Counted from the stretch's first letter, positions 48,042 through 59,309 are shown. The stretch is DNA of 64,000 nt from Coleophoma eucalyptorum (GCA_026120035.1 JALRME010000001.1:1873909-1937908); one strand, 5' to 3'. The notes: a model not told the origin generated them from the sequence alone. Numbers and translations: made by a program.

Positions 48042-49635
48042 TTATTGCTTCTTCTTTTCCACAACTTCCTGCTTACGCCCATAACCCTCCCTTCTCCAAA
48101 CCCCAAACAAGCACCACATAACCCAGGCAAAGCCGGCCAAGACAACCGCTGCCGTACCAATCTCGACATACCTACTCCTATCCAAATCCAACACCGGCAC
48201 CTCAATCGTATTCGTCAGTCGCTGAACTGCTGCATCCGGCGAAAGGTGATAGAACATAGTCTTTGGCCCAAAGAGTCCGTCATAGCCGACATTCACGCGA
48301 TCAAAGGGATTGATGGGAAATTTGCTACCTTCATCTGCTACACATGCCCAGAACAAAACTGGATAAGGCAACTCCAGTTTTGATAATCCCGCGGTGCCAT
48401 TTGTGGGCTGGAGGTAGCGGAGATGGAGCGGGATTTGCGCCGTCCATGCCGAACTTCGTAATTCTGGAGGTGCTAGTTCGAGCAGAAGACTAGAGCCCCA
48501 TATCGACATGGCATAGGCTGGCGCTTCGAGATCCACCGGTGTCGTGACGTGATGTAGTGCGGTGAGGTTCTTAGACGCTAGAAAGAGCGGATCGGAGAAT
48601 TGGTATTTGTCGGGGAATATTGCGCGTGGTAACGTGAGGTGTGCGTGCAATGAACATGATCGTTCTTCAGTTGGAGGGGTGCTTGAGTCGATTCGGAGTT
48701 CTAGGTTGGGATGAAGTCCTGTTGGAGATAGGAATGCTGCTGAGAAGGTAGATGAGAGCGGGTGATGTCTCGCAGGGAAGGAGAAGAGCGTTGCTTTTGG
48801 CTTTGTATCCTCCCCTACGACCGTGAGAAACCCGCCTAGAGACAACTCCTCTGGTTCTTTAGGGCTCTCGACAGATAATATTCCGACCTCGAGGCGATCT
48901 TTGGAGTTCTCGTTGCTGAGATTTAGGTCCCATACCCTAGGGGACCAGAATGCCGTGAGTGTCAAGGCATGGGAGATTGTGTCATATCCAATGTCCACAG
49001 AGTTGGCATCGTGAAGACTCGAGACTCGAGATATACATTCTGCATCTGAATCTGAGCAGAGCTTGTGTTTAATATAATCTAACAAGCCATTTATGTTCTC
49101 GAGCGGTTGATAATACTGGGTCGCAGCAGAGAGCGAGAATCGTTCGTTTGGCAGGATTGTGAAGGATTGCTACCCAGATATCAGTCATATGCCTGAGTCG
49201 ACAGGTAGTAAGAAAAGAAAAGAAAAACCATACCTCCGGAGATTCACAGTCCAAACCCCCAAACACCTTTTTCAGAGCCGGACACAGCAGAGGACTGTGG
49301 TTGTGTAAGTCTATGGACCAAGCTCGCCGAATTCAAACATACGAGCTTTCACCCTTCCGTTGTGGCGTATAGAAGACATGAAGTCCAGGAGATACTCGAG
49401 ATACTAATGGCGCAATGTTATCGTATTGTTTGGGACTGGCCCATCTTATATGCAGTTCATGACTTGCTTTGAGGACGCGGTAGAGCTCTTGAGGAAGTTC
49501 AGCGAATCCGAAAGTAATCTTGTCTTCCCGGGCACCCTTGAGGTTCGTTGTCTTTATGGCGTTACTGGTAACTTTCAGCGACTTCGGATCAGTCGAATCC
49601 TGTGGTTCTTGAATAAAAGTGATTCTTTGCCGCAT
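48042..49635 (-). CDS. PBN1: PBN1/PIG-X, GPI mannosyltransferase I subunit, 493 aa
   Basis: Three exons: 49343-49635, 49234-49294, 48042-49169. The product begins MRQRITFIQEPQDSTD. The conserved PIG-X region covers about 150-470: RSCSLHAHLTLPRAIFPDKY, TPVDLEAPAYAMSIWGSSLL, LHLRYLQPTNG and YPVLFWACV. A single C-terminal TM helix (GTAAVVLAGFAWVMWCLFGV) is followed by a basic KRK-type tail, so most of the protein lies in the ER lumen. Pbn1 stabilises the GPI-mannosyltransferase Gpi14/PIG-M and is needed to add the first mannose of the GPI anchor. Intron 1 is ambiguous: I used the GTATGT donor (61 bp, giving RKGESSPLLCPAL); a GTGAAA donor with an earlier TAG acceptor (42 bp) gives RKDLHNHSPLLCPAL. 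Divergent from the SARAF-like gene. Confidence 0.85.
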
Positions 49636-49902
49636 TTTGAGCTGTTGTTGAAGTTCGACAGGCTGTCTCAAGCTCTAGACATACTGCCAGGACCCTTGCC
49701 GAGCGGTGAGCTCTTGGAGAGGGAGCGAAGGACGTCACTGAATCAAATAATAGCTGCGTGCCTTGTGGCAACTTTTGTTCCTGAATAGCAAAACAGCAAA
49801 CTGTCCTTTACCACAACCTCGACACAAGTAAGAATTTTACTCCTGATATTTTGCTATGCTCTCCTTTCTCCAACACTACCTGCATACTTGAAAACCGCAA
49901 AG
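49636..49902. promoter_or_regulatory. Bidirectional promoter between two ER genes
   Basis: The start codons of PBN1 and the SARAF-like gene are 267 bp apart and face away from each other, so the promoter is shared. No clear TATA box is seen. Confidence 0.6.
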
Positions 49903-50829
49903 ATGCTGCTCTCATTTCTATACCCCGCGATCTTCGCCCTCCTGTCACTCACCCCAGAGTCCACACTAGCAGCGAAAGCGAAAGCTCCCAAGAACGCCGT
50001 CCTACTCTCAAATGTCAAGTCTCTGACACTACGCCATGGATCAAAGACCTCCCATCGTCGCGTACCTGCAGTACCGCAGTTACAATGTGTGGGCGGCAAC
50101 GCGAAAGGGCTTTACGATGTAGACATTATGCGCTGCACAAACCAGGGCAGCGATTATGATGATGAGAATATTCAATGGAGCTGTACGGCAAATCTACCAG
50201 ACGAGTTCAAGCTTGGAAGCACCGACGTTATCTGCGAGGGCTATGACAGCAGCGACGATCCATATGTCTTGAAAGGCAGCTGTGGTGTGGAATACAGATT
50301 GGTTTTGACGGACAAAGGAGAGGAGAAATATGGACGGAGAAGGGATGGAGGATTTGGTGGTCCAGATATGCAGAAGGAAGCGAGTACTTTGTTCTGGATA
50401 GTATTTGCACTTGTAGCTGGATGGATTCTATATTCCATTCTCTCAGCATACTTTCGTGGTGATGCAGCGAGAAGGCCACCAGGGCTAGGAGGGAATAGAG
50501 GAAACTTCTGGGGAGGTGGTCCAGGAGGCGGGGATAATTGGGGTCCTCCACCACCATATCCCGGAAAGCGTTCTTCTTACAGACCTGGTCAGCAGCAGGA
50601 GGGTTGGAGGCCTGGGTTCTGGAGCGGAACTGCTGCTGGAGCGGCAGCTGGATATCTTGCTGGAAACAGGGGCAGGCAGCAAGATCCATTTGGTAGAAGC
50701 TCTTGGTTTGGTGGCAATGGTGGCATGAACTACGGGACGAATCCTTCTACTGGACCAGTGCCGAGATCCAACTCGGGTTCTTCCAGTAGGCATGAAAGTA
50801 CAGGGTTTGGATCAACATCCAGAAGATAG
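49903..50829 (+). CDS. SARAF-like ER membrane protein, 308 aa
   Basis: This is a single exon. The signal peptide is MLLSFLYPAIFALLSLTPES. The lumenal domain (about 25-165) has the conserved Cys pattern of SARAF (DUF1183): PQLQCVGGNAKGLYDVDIMR, IQWSCTANLPDEFKLG, DVICEGYDSSDDPYVLKGSC, VEYRLVLTDKG. One TM helix follows (TLFWIVFALVAGWILYSILS, about 167-187), then a cytosolic tail rich in Gly, Pro, Trp and Arg with a GTAAGAAAGYLAG segment. Animal SARAF restrains store-operated calcium entry; fungi keep the lumenal domain and Gly-rich tail, but their role is untested here. The true ATG is at 49903; the frame is open 15 bp further upstream only from a TTG. Confidence 0.9.
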   Translation: MLLSFLYPAIFALLSLTPESTLAAKAKAPKNAVLLSNVKSLTLRHGSKTSHRRVPAVPQLQCVGGNAKGLYDVDIMRCTNQGSDYDDENIQWSCTANLPDEFKLGSTDVICEGYDSSDDPYVLKGSCGVEYRLVLTDKGEEKYGRRRDGGFGGPDMQKEASTLFWIVFALVAGWILYSILSAYFRGDAARRPPGLGGNRGNFWGGGPGGGDNWGPPPPYPGKRSSYRPGQQQEGWRPGFWSGTAAGAAAGYLAGNRGRQQDPFGRSSWFGGNGGMNYGTNPSTGPVPRSNSGSSSRHESTGFGSTSRR

Positions 50830-51116
50830 GTCAACGAAAAATCACAACTCCATTACTTCATCAGTACATTGAATCGTTCGTTATTATAACTCTACATATA
50901 CCCAGTAATGGGTCCCTCATTTCGGAAAAGCAGTTCATCAAATCGATGGTGTATCAGACGTGAAAAAGAAAGTGGTCATACATGTGAAAATGAGACAACG
51001 CTATGCAGAAAGCCTGCGGTCTATGCAATCGTACAAACTCTGTTGATATCTTGAGCTGACGCCAAGGAATAACTACGAAAACCAACGCGACATGCACGCT
51101 CGAAATCTAGAAATCA
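50830..51116. other. Convergent 3' region
   Basis: It is a short spacer between the converging SARAF-like and BRE1 genes and holds only their 3' UTRs as far as I can see. Confidence 0.5.
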
Positions 51117-53729
51117 TTACATGTGTACAGTCATGACATCCATCTTATCGAATGATTTCGCGCAGTTTGGACACTTTCGCATACGATTGCTGATCCGATC
51201 GTCGACGCAAGAGTTGCAGAACAAGTGACCGCAAGTCTTAAGTACGGTGTTCTTGAAGTCTTTTCGGCAAATGGTGCAAAGTGCAAGAGTCTAAGAAGCA
51301 CATTAGAAATGAAATACTAAGGGAATGGTTCAGGATAACTTACGCGAAGCATTTCTTCCTCGCCGGATTGGTTACTCAAACTCTTTGCCTTCCAGGTATC
51401 TCGATCCTTCTGAGCCTGTTCGAGACGTACCTTAATTTGCTCCAATTCAAGTTCGACAGCCTGAATACGTTGCTTCGTGTTTGCACCTGCTGCATCTTTG
51501 GCCTTCATCTGGTTCTTGATCTCCTCCACAGAATTCTTCAACATATCTGCCTTGCCGATAGCTTCTGCGCTGCTAGAAAGGAGCTTCTTATTCTCTGCTG
51601 CTGTAGCAATATAGGCCTGCTTCATATCGACTAGTTGCTTCTCCAAATTGCTAAGTAATGAGCGGTTGGAAGTCTCGACATCCTTCAGCTGAGAGATGAT
51701 TTCTGAACTCTTCGCATTTTGGTTCTTCAAAGCTCTGACTTCACTCAAGCGAGTGTCCATATCCTTACGTGCTGCAAAGTACTTCTGGTCTGCCTTTGCC
51801 TTATCTGCTAAAACTTGTGCGACTTTTCGTTCCAAGTCTGCAAAGTCCATAGTTTTCTTGGATGTAAGCGCCATTGTTTTCTTGTAGGCCTTCTCCATCG
51901 CGGGTAGCTCTCGATTGATGGATGCGAAGTTTTGCTCCAAGCTCTCGTACTTGCCGCGCAATTCCTGAAAGTCCATCGAGTCGATCTCAGGTCGCGGGGT
52001 TGGTGCACAAGACTTCTCTTCAACTTGTGATTGCAAACGCTCCACCTGCAGTTCCAATGCTGTGATGCGTTCTTCCTTAGCTCCAATAAGCTCCCTCATG
52101 TGATCCTGGGCGGTGTTGTCGGCTTCCTGGCTGGCCTTACGTGTTGCTTGATCGGCAATCAATTCATCTCTGGCTGATCGTATTCTGGTAACATCAGCAT
52201 CCAGGCGTTGTACTTGGCTTTGAAGTTCGCCAGTTGCACTCTCCACCTCCTCTTCCATCTGGATACGGTAAGCGGTTCTCTCGGCCTGGTATTTCTCGGC
52301 TTCTTCCCTAAGCTGAATATTGGTTGCTTCGAGATGGTTAATGCGCTTAATAACATCCTCGTGTTGCGTTCGGAATTGCTTAAACAGTTCAGTGCGAGCA
52401 TAATCATCCTCGGTAAGGTTTGAGAGTCTAGCGCTAGCAGCTGTAAGTTGCTCTTGAAGGGACTTATTCTCATTTAAAACCGCTTCAAGTTGTTCCTTCT
52501 GCTTCTCAACGACCGCAGCGGCCTCCTTGTACGCAGTCTGAGATGCCTCATTTTCCTCCTTAATCCCATTGGCCATCTCAGTGTCACCATTTGTCTCAAC
52601 CCCACCTATGCCACTGCCAGAACTGTTGCCAGTACCGGCAATAGCTTGTTGCTCTAATTTGGCCACTGCGGAACTCTTAGCACGATCCAACCGCTTCTCA
52701 GCCTTAATATAGCGCAGAGATGCAGTCTCCAGGCGTTCGCCCAATTCTTCCTTTTCTTGCCGTAGCGCGGCAACCTTCACCGAATATTCTTTCTGGGAGG
52801 CGAGCAGCTTGGCAAGCTTAGACTGCAGTTCTTGGACATCTACTGATGATTTTCCTCTGGCAGACGCAAGCTTGGAGAACATGGTGTGAAGGCTAGACTT
52901 TATCTCCTGTTTCTTGGACGCTAGATGAGACGAGAAGTCTTCGCTGTTCTTGAAATGGACAGAGGTTGCAAAGGTAGCTGAAAAATGGTTAGTATACGCT
53001 GAGAACAAGGGGAAACGAAGGTCAGAACTAACCATCGCCATCAGTAAAGTCAGCCATATCGTCTTCCGCCAGGAGTTTGACTTCATCGAGCACCTAATAA
53101 AGAGTTTAGCATGGAATTTGTAAGTGGATCAATATGATTACCTGTGACCACCAAGCATCAACAACACGCAGATGTTTATCATGGTCCACAGAGCGCTTCT
53201 GGATATCCTTGAGTTGGGACTCCAGTGTTGCCTTCTCGCGCTTGTACTCGAGCATTTGGCGCCATATGGCATCCTTTTGATATTTCTACGTGATAAGATC
53301 CATCAGCCTTGCCGTCCTCAAATTTGGATATATAACGATCGCGAAGGGGAATGAAAGAGAAAGAAGCCATTGACAGTACGTTAATGCTCTTTGATGGTAT
53401 TGGTATTTTGGGGGCTTTGAGATCTGGTTTTCACCGGAGGCTAAGCATGCTGTCGCCAGCAAGCTGCGCATTAGCACCAACCATACTGGATCGCAGATAG
53501 CAGGAGCTGTGAATAGTCCTATCTGCCAGAGACGAAGGAAACAACATGTATGGCTTATGGAATCGAGAGACGATGTACGTAAGATCTCGTGACAGCTTAC
53601 CTCTAGATCGTCTTTCCAAGGCATGTCAGCATCAATCGAGGCCTTACTGCTACCATTGAGTGCTTGTCGCTTTGTCGGTGGGGCGATATCATCGGCGCTC
53701 TGGCCAGCTGATCTCTTCCTATCCTCCAT
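51117..53729 (-). CDS. BRE1: E3 ubiquitin ligase Bre1 (histone H2B), 713 aa
   Basis: Five exons: 53601-53729, 53142-53285, 53033-53093, 51344-52977, 51117-51290. The N-terminus has a nuclear-type basic run ([20 protein letters not shown]), then the conserved Rad6-binding region ([33 protein letters not shown]). A very long coiled coil fills about residues 110-645. The C-terminal RING is C661-TI-C664, C676-G-H678-LF-C681-NS-C684, C696-PN-C699, i.e. C3HC4, and the end is [12 protein letters not shown]. Bre1 with Rad6 monoubiquitylates H2B, which is needed for H3K4 and H3K79 methylation. Intron 1 is 315 bp, long for this window. The RING is in the last exon, so the 1634-bp exon alone looks like a RING-less protein. 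Confidence 0.96.
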
Positions 53730-54152
53730 CTTGATGAAAGACGAGGGAAGGGATGCTGCGGAGGTAGCGACTGGAGTCATCAGAATGGGAGAGTTGGAGC
53801 GCTCATGTATCTGATGCCACAGATAGGCGCGAAGAGTTGTACTGCGTTCGACGTGATAGCGTAGGGGGTGTGATGTGAGGTCGTGGCAAAGACAGTGTTG
53901 ACAGAAGAGGGAGTTGAGGTCAACGAGAAACGTTCAAACCACAAATTACGCCAAAGCTCAAGTTGGTTAGCGGGGTGGAAAGTAGCCTAGCGCGAATCGA
54001 CGAAATCTGCGGCTCTCCGCGTTATCACCTTTATCTCAGATTTATTTGGTATCCAAATTGTCGACTCACACGATCCAACATCAGCGAATTATTGCTCCAT
54101 GACCTTCGGACGCCTTGCTGGCGATGCCGAATAAGCCTATGCCAGCAGCAAG
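53730..54152. promoter_or_regulatory. Divergent BRE1/BDP1 promoter
   Basis: The two start codons are 423 bp apart and divergent. No gene lies between and no clear TATA box is seen. Confidence 0.55.
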
Positions 54153-56024
54153 ATGAGTTCTATGATCAAGAAGAAGGGCGCTTTTGCAAAAGCATTCAAA
54201 CCCAAAGCCCCACAGGCACGCCGACCAGCGCCGGCAGCAGCATCGACTTCAACATCTACACGCCCGAGCGTCGAACAGCAGCCGCAGTCACAAACTGCAA
54301 CACCTGTAAATGTTGCTTCATTGCAGCACGTCGTGCCAGGGAATCAGGAAGATGACCTATCCCATGCAACTGGGCCAGCAGGCACTTCAGAGATCTCTCC
54401 AATTGCAAACACGGAAGAAAGCAGGCCTGCAGCACCAGATAATAATCTCAAGAGGAAGACGATTGATGATGAGCATACTTCAGCTAAAGAACCTACTGAG
54501 ACATTCACAAAAAGGGCTAGAACTGATGCACTCTCACAACCCACTGCCACAGCACGACCAGAACAAAGCACGCGAATCCGGACTGCCAGCCCCGTGCAGC
54601 AAGTCTCCACGACCACTACCCCCTCACAGACGACTGCCACAAGTGTGTCGCATCCTTCTCATCAAATAAACGTTAGTCGTGCCCAAAGTCCATTCGACCA
54701 AAACCAGCGGTCACAACAGATCAATGATTTCACCCCAGAACCAATCCAAGCGCCAACGAACAAGGGAAATATCACGCGTGAGAACACACAGGAGACTCAG
54801 CCAGATGTTGATCTTTCCGCGATAGGTCCTGGGCAAGCTAATAGAGGCTCACACATAGTCCCAAGTGCCTCTCTGAACGCTGATGGAACCTCGGGGGAAT
54901 TGCTGGAAGAACGGGATGGAGAAAGTGCGACCGAGAAGACAACCGGCACACGGCGCAAAAAGATCCAACAGCAAGTGGGAGACGCGAGAGCTACTATTGA
55001 GATACAATTGCATCGGCCGAAGCGTGCCACTGGAGAAAAGAGACCCAGGAAGAAAAAGGAAGGGGAAAAGAAGAAACGACAACGTGCTGTTACACCAGAA
55101 GGTGCTGAAGAGGAATCGCTGCCTGCAGGAATTACAATGGCAGATTTATGCAAAGATCTGAAAATCGGCAAGAAGTTCAGCAAGCATGATGAGATTAGAA
55201 AGAAAGATCAAGAAAAGAAAATAAGGGCGAAGCAGGGACTTTCAGATTCAGTGGACGCTGAGGGGAACCAAACCCCCGAAGGAGCATCTTCTACACCAGG
55301 ACCGAGCTCTGCGCCTGCTGTCCAACCTGTTGCGCGACAGACCGTCGGAATGCAGATTGTTGATGGTAATATTGTTCTTGATCAACGCACTTTGCTTCAT
55401 GATAGACACAAGGAAGCTGCCCAGGATCGCCAGGACTTTGAGGTCATAGAAGAAAACGACTTTACGAGCCTTACCACATCAGGCACTTATATGAAGAAGG
55501 TTCGCGCAATGGCCTGGTCACCATCAGACGTTGAGCTCTTTTACAAATGTCTGCGAAGCTATGGCACTGACTTCCAGATGATTGCTACTCATTTCCCGGG
55601 CAGGAACAGGAGACAAATCAAGCTAAAGTTTAACGCGGAGGAAAAGGCTGCTCCAGCTAGAATCACCAAGGCATTAATTGGTACCCCGGAACCCATCGAT
55701 CTAGAAGAGCACCAGACACGTGCTGGCAAAGTCTATGAAGAAGTAGCCGATATCGAAGCCGAGGAGCGGGAGCTAGAAGAGAAAGCTAAAGTGGAAGAGG
55801 ATGCAGAAAGAGCAAAGAAAGACGCGGAGATCCGCCAACAAAAGGCACAGATCACTGGCAGAGGTGGGGATTCATCTAAAGAGAATGACGAAGCGGATGG
55901 GGACGCTAGTGCAGCACCTCGGTCCAGGAAGAAAGGCGCGGCGGCGAAGAAGAAGGCAAAGCCAAATAGAAACTTTGGTGGAGGTGGTGAAGAGGTTGAG
56001 GTACTCGGAACCGTGGAGCGATGA
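54153..56024 (+). CDS. BDP1: TFIIIB subunit B'' (Bdp1), 623 aa
   Basis: This is a single exon. The N-terminus reads MSSMIKKKGAFAKAFKPKAP, a typical start of fungal Bdp1, followed by a long Ser/Thr/Pro/Gln-rich disordered region. Basic KRPRKKKEGEKKKRQR lies at about 300, with DLCKDLKIGKKFSKHDEI after it. The extended SANT/Myb domain lies at about 447-515: VRAMAWSPSDVELFYKCLRS, YGTDFQMIATHFPGRNRRQI, KLKFNAEEKAAP. A charged helix (EEVADIEAEERELEEKAKVE) and a Lys-rich tail complete it. Bdp1 joins TBP and Brf1 to form TFIIIB, which places RNA polymerase III on tRNA and 5S genes. The N-terminal 300 residues vary greatly among fungi and carry no known fold. Confidence 0.94.
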   Translation: MSSMIKKKGAFAKAFKPKAPQARRPAPAAASTSTSTRPSVEQQPQSQTATPVNVASLQHVVPGNQEDDLSHATGPAGTSEISPIANTEESRPAAPDNNLKRKTIDDEHTSAKEPTETFTKRARTDALSQPTATARPEQSTRIRTASPVQQVSTTTTPSQTTATSVSHPSHQINVSRAQSPFDQNQRSQQINDFTPEPIQAPTNKGNITRENTQETQPDVDLSAIGPGQANRGSHIVPSASLNADGTSGELLEERDGESATEKTTGTRRKKIQQQVGDARATIEIQLHRPKRATGEKRPRKKKEGEKKKRQRAVTPEGAEEESLPAGITMADLCKDLKIGKKFSKHDEIRKKDQEKKIRAKQGLSDSVDAEGNQTPEGASSTPGPSSAPAVQPVARQTVGMQIVDGNIVLDQRTLLHDRHKEAAQDRQDFEVIEENDFTSLTTSGTYMKKVRAMAWSPSDVELFYKCLRSYGTDFQMIATHFPGRNRRQIKLKFNAEEKAAPARITKALIGTPEPIDLEEHQTRAGKVYEEVADIEAEERELEEKAKVEEDAERAKKDAEIRQQKAQITGRGGDSSKENDEADGDASAAPRSRKKGAAAKKKAKPNRNFGGGGEEVEVLGTVER

Positions 56025-56193
56025 AGGGAGAATGTTCTCAAAAGGGGCGATGAAGAAATTGAGACACTCCGGACTGGTTGTTAAATTTTGGACTTATGGA
56101 TATGCACTTAGCATGAAGCATAGGACAGAGACACCATGTCACCTATGATGATACAATATGAATGAAACTAATTGAAATCCAGATTAGAAGTCT

Positions 56194-57731
56194 TCATTCC
56201 TTCTTGATCAATCCCTCAAAAATTGGACCAATCTCCTGTGCACTCTTCTTAGGATACCTCTTCTGTCCACCCTCATAATCCACGAATGTCACACCAAATC
56301 TCGTCTCATAACCCTCAGCCCACTCAAAATTATCCATCAGCGACCAAGCTAAATAACCCCGAACATCAACGCCATCCTTGACAGCATCAGCCAATGCCTT
56401 AATATATCCCCTGAAATACTCTGCACGAAACTCGTCATCCAAGATCTTCTCCCGCGGCAAGTCATTCTCGCCTTTGAGTGAAGTGCCGTTCTCGGTCACG
56501 TATATCTTGGGTCCTCCATATCGATTTGAGATCCATTTAAGCAGCTCGTAGAAGCCTTTTGGATTAGGACGCAGCCAGACGGATTGCGTCTCTGGGCCGA
56601 TATTCTCTCCAGCCTTGCTTTCAAAGAGTGTCTCGAGATTGCCTAGGAAGTCATCCGGGTCGGGGGTCCCCGTCTTGTGTTTGATGAAGTTGGCCGTGTA
56701 GTGGTTCATGCCGTAGAAGTCATTGGAGCCTTTCACCAGTGCTGCCTCTTCGGGCGTGAAGGTTGGAAGTCTGTCACCGAGTTGCTTGATCATGGATTCT
56801 GGGTATCGGCCAAAGTATACGGGATCAGCGAACCACGAGATGGAAAACTCCAGCTTGCGTTCTGCGGCTTCTACATCAAGAGGATCGTTGGGGTCCCATG
56901 GATATACGCCATCACCTATTCTTGTTAGAAGTGGTAGAAGTTGAAGAGATGGAGGGAGGAGTGTACCATTCAGAGTGATGCCAATTTGTCCCCCGTCTTT
57001 AGACTTAAACTCTTCTCTATAGATCTTCACAGCTGCTCCGTGGGCGATCAATAAGTTGTGTCCTACAATCCATGCCTCGCGACTGCTGTCGCCAATAGGG
57101 CTCTTCGACCTATCAGAGGTGTGGCCCGGGGCAAACAAACCCGTGTTGTAGCCCAAGATGGAAGAACACCAAGGCTCGTTGAAGGTAATCCAATACTTAA
57201 CTTTGGGCATGGCAGCGAACAAAGTCCTCGCGTAATGGGCATAGTCCTTCACGAACTCTTCCTTATTCAGCAAGCCACCATATCGCTTGTCCAACCCATC
57301 CGGAAGATCCCAATGGAAGAGCGTCACAAATGGCGTGATGCCTGCTGCCAGTAAATCATCGACGAAATTCTTGTAGAATGCTATGCCCTTCTCATTGATG
57401 GGATCCGCTCGGCCGCCAATGGGAATGATACGAGACCAAGAAATGGAGAATCGATAGGCCTTCGCGCCGGTGCTCTTGAGCAACTCAATATCCTCTGCGG
57501 TGCGATTGTATGAATCACAAGCTACAGCACCTGAGCTGCCATCGGCAATTTTTCCGGGAATCCTGCAGAAGGAATCCCAGATGGACGGGCCGCGACCATC
57601 TGCTTCTGGAGCTCCTTCGATCTGATAACTGAAAAGGGTGTCAGCTTGAGAGAAGTAAAGTGTTCTTTATTGATTCACCTAGCTGTAGCGAAACCCCATT
57701 GAAAGTCCTTGGGTAGTACAGGAGTAGGCAT
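56194..57731 (-). CDS. Beta-glucosidase, GH1, 478 aa
   Basis: Three exons: 57679-57731, 56967-57628, 56194-56915. The GH1 barrel starts FQWGFATASYQIEGA. The acid/base is E169 (ITFNEPW) and the nucleophile is E380 (IYVTENG). Sugar-site residues include the Q19 and H of LFHWDLP and the W/E of DNFEWAEGY near the C-terminus. The second intron is 51 bp (56916-56966, GTACAC...ATAG), a multiple of three without stop. Leaving it in gives a 495-aa product with 17 odd residues; removing it restores ITLNGDGVYPWDP, the family pattern, and the usual 476-480 length. No signal peptide is present, so it should act inside the cell on cellobiose or aryl-beta-glucosides after uptake. It is tail-to-tail with BDP1. 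Confidence 0.94.
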
Positions 57732-58303
57732 TCTGGATGTCAATGTTGCTGTTCTTCCGCCCGATAGAGTCTAGAAACGCAAAAGCTAAGGTATTTTGCA
57801 ATGAAGAAGAATGAAGAGCAATTCAAATCATCAACCATATAAATACTGTCCGAATTATCACGTAGGGGGAGTACTCAATTCGACACAAATCTACTCCGGC
57901 CCGTGATCACCGGAGTGTTATCATTTATCCTTTGAGCTGAAGTTGTAATATTCCCCCGCTATGTTTCCCTTCAATGGCGGGGTCGATCCTCAACGGCTTG
58001 CGGCCCGTTGTAACCGCATTGACGTTTATGTCCGGCTGAACTTCGGGGCTCCTTGAGGTCTTCACATTTTGGCATGGCTATCGATGCAATTCATTCAGCA
58101 TTTTAGATGATGGAATTATTTTACTTCTTTCTCTTAGCTAACCAAGCCACCGAGGATCCCCTTGTAACGAAAATAGTTCCCCTCCATCAACGTAATCTAG
58201 TAACCTGGATGCCTTGCGAGATAGCTGGGCTGGCGATATATGTCTGCCTCGATCACTAACTTTGTCCTATATTTCAACACATCTCCCTCACTCGTATTGA
58301 TGT
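57732..58303. other. Promoter of the GH1 gene
   Basis: A TATTTATAT element (minus strand) lies at about 57837-57845, about 110 bp before the GH1 start. The word TCCGG occurs several times near 57890-58040; zinc-cluster activators often bind CGG pairs, but no specific site can be assigned. No gene is seen. Confidence 0.45.
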
Positions 58304-59066
58304 TCACGTTCGCATTGAGCCCGCTGGCCTCAGTGCTGCATCGAAGTCGTCAAGATCGCCCAGTTTCCGCTTTCCAGTCACCTGCGAATCATCGTTGCCA
58401 TCATCAGTCCACTCCATGATTTCCCATTCGACCTGGACCCGTCCATCAGTGCTCCGTCTCTGGCCCTTGCTTGTCCGCATCTTCCCCAGCTTACTACCCT
58501 CAATCATGGTGTTGAACCAGGGCAGACCCTCTGTCGTTTGCAAAGCGGTTGAGTCCGGTACCCCCTTCTCTATCTTTTCCTTGTCGTTTTCCACATCCTC
58601 CAAAGCCTCCTTAGGTAGAAGGCCTAGCTCCTCGAGATCTTGTAGATCCGACGTGGCGAGTGATCCTAGAGTAAGAGAGATATACTCAGCTTCACTCACG
58701 GGTGATTCTGACCAGTATGAGAGAGGAGTGCCGCAGAAGCCGCAAAAGTGACGTTTCGAGCTCTGTTCGGTGGGGGACGTGTAGCATTTGCGAATACTGC
58801 TGTGAGTTTCGTCATCAAAAAAGGCGTATGTTGCCGACTGGTACCATGAGAGGGGTATACGAAGCCATGCTGAGAGAGGTGCGGCCTGAGACCGTCCTAT
58901 AGCTTGTTAATCAAGAATTCAGAGGAGAGTGGATTACTCCTTACGTACGGTGAGCGGTGCCGTTGTCAAAAATGACTTTTGCAACCTCGTTTGAGCCCTT
59001 AGGAACGTAGATCGAATATTTGTTGCGTCCGCAAGAACATCCTCCATGCAATGGTCTGTGTTCCAT
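58304..59066 (-). CDS. GFA / CENP-V domain zinc protein, 236 aa
   Basis: Two exons: 58949-59066 and 58304-58896, with a 52-bp intron (GTACGT...ATAG), phase 1. The protein starts MEHRPLHGGCSCGRNKYSIY, with the CxC zinc ligands of the glutathione-dependent formaldehyde-activating (GFA) fold, and continues with WLRIPLSWYQSATYAFFDD, a Cys in IRKCYTSP, and the second zinc pair HFCGFCGTPLSYWSE. The C-terminal 100 residues are an added charged tail (WEIMEWTDDGNDD, KRKLGDLDDFDAAL). The fold is that of S-(hydroxymethyl)glutathione synthase, but most fungal members are of unknown substrate. No signal peptide. It is divergent from the GH18 gene with 243 bp between starts. Confidence 0.88.
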
Positions 59067-59309
59067 TGTGAATCGCCGGTCGGAGGTCGAGGATTGAAAT
59101 TGTCGGAAGAAATAGTTATCAATTAAATTCCTCGATTATTTTCGGGAACCGTATTATTATGTTGGACCGGGGAGCAGTGGGAGGTGTTGTGCTCCGCAGG
59201 CAGTAGATGCTGGAAGATTCGCTGATGATTCTTTTGGGTTCTGAGCTGTCGCTCTCTGTGACGTACCTTATCAAAACATCCTTAACGTCACCCCTCCATC
59301 TCCAAGAGA
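59067..59309. promoter_or_regulatory. Bidirectional promoter, GFA protein / GH18
   Basis: The two start codons face away from each other 243 bp apart. No TATA box is clear on either strand. Confidence 0.55.

Noticed and set aside
53179..53370. Small [19 protein letters not shown] inside BRE1 intron 1
   Set aside because: It runs out of frame into exon 2; the conserved join DDLE-KYQKDAI fixes the splice.
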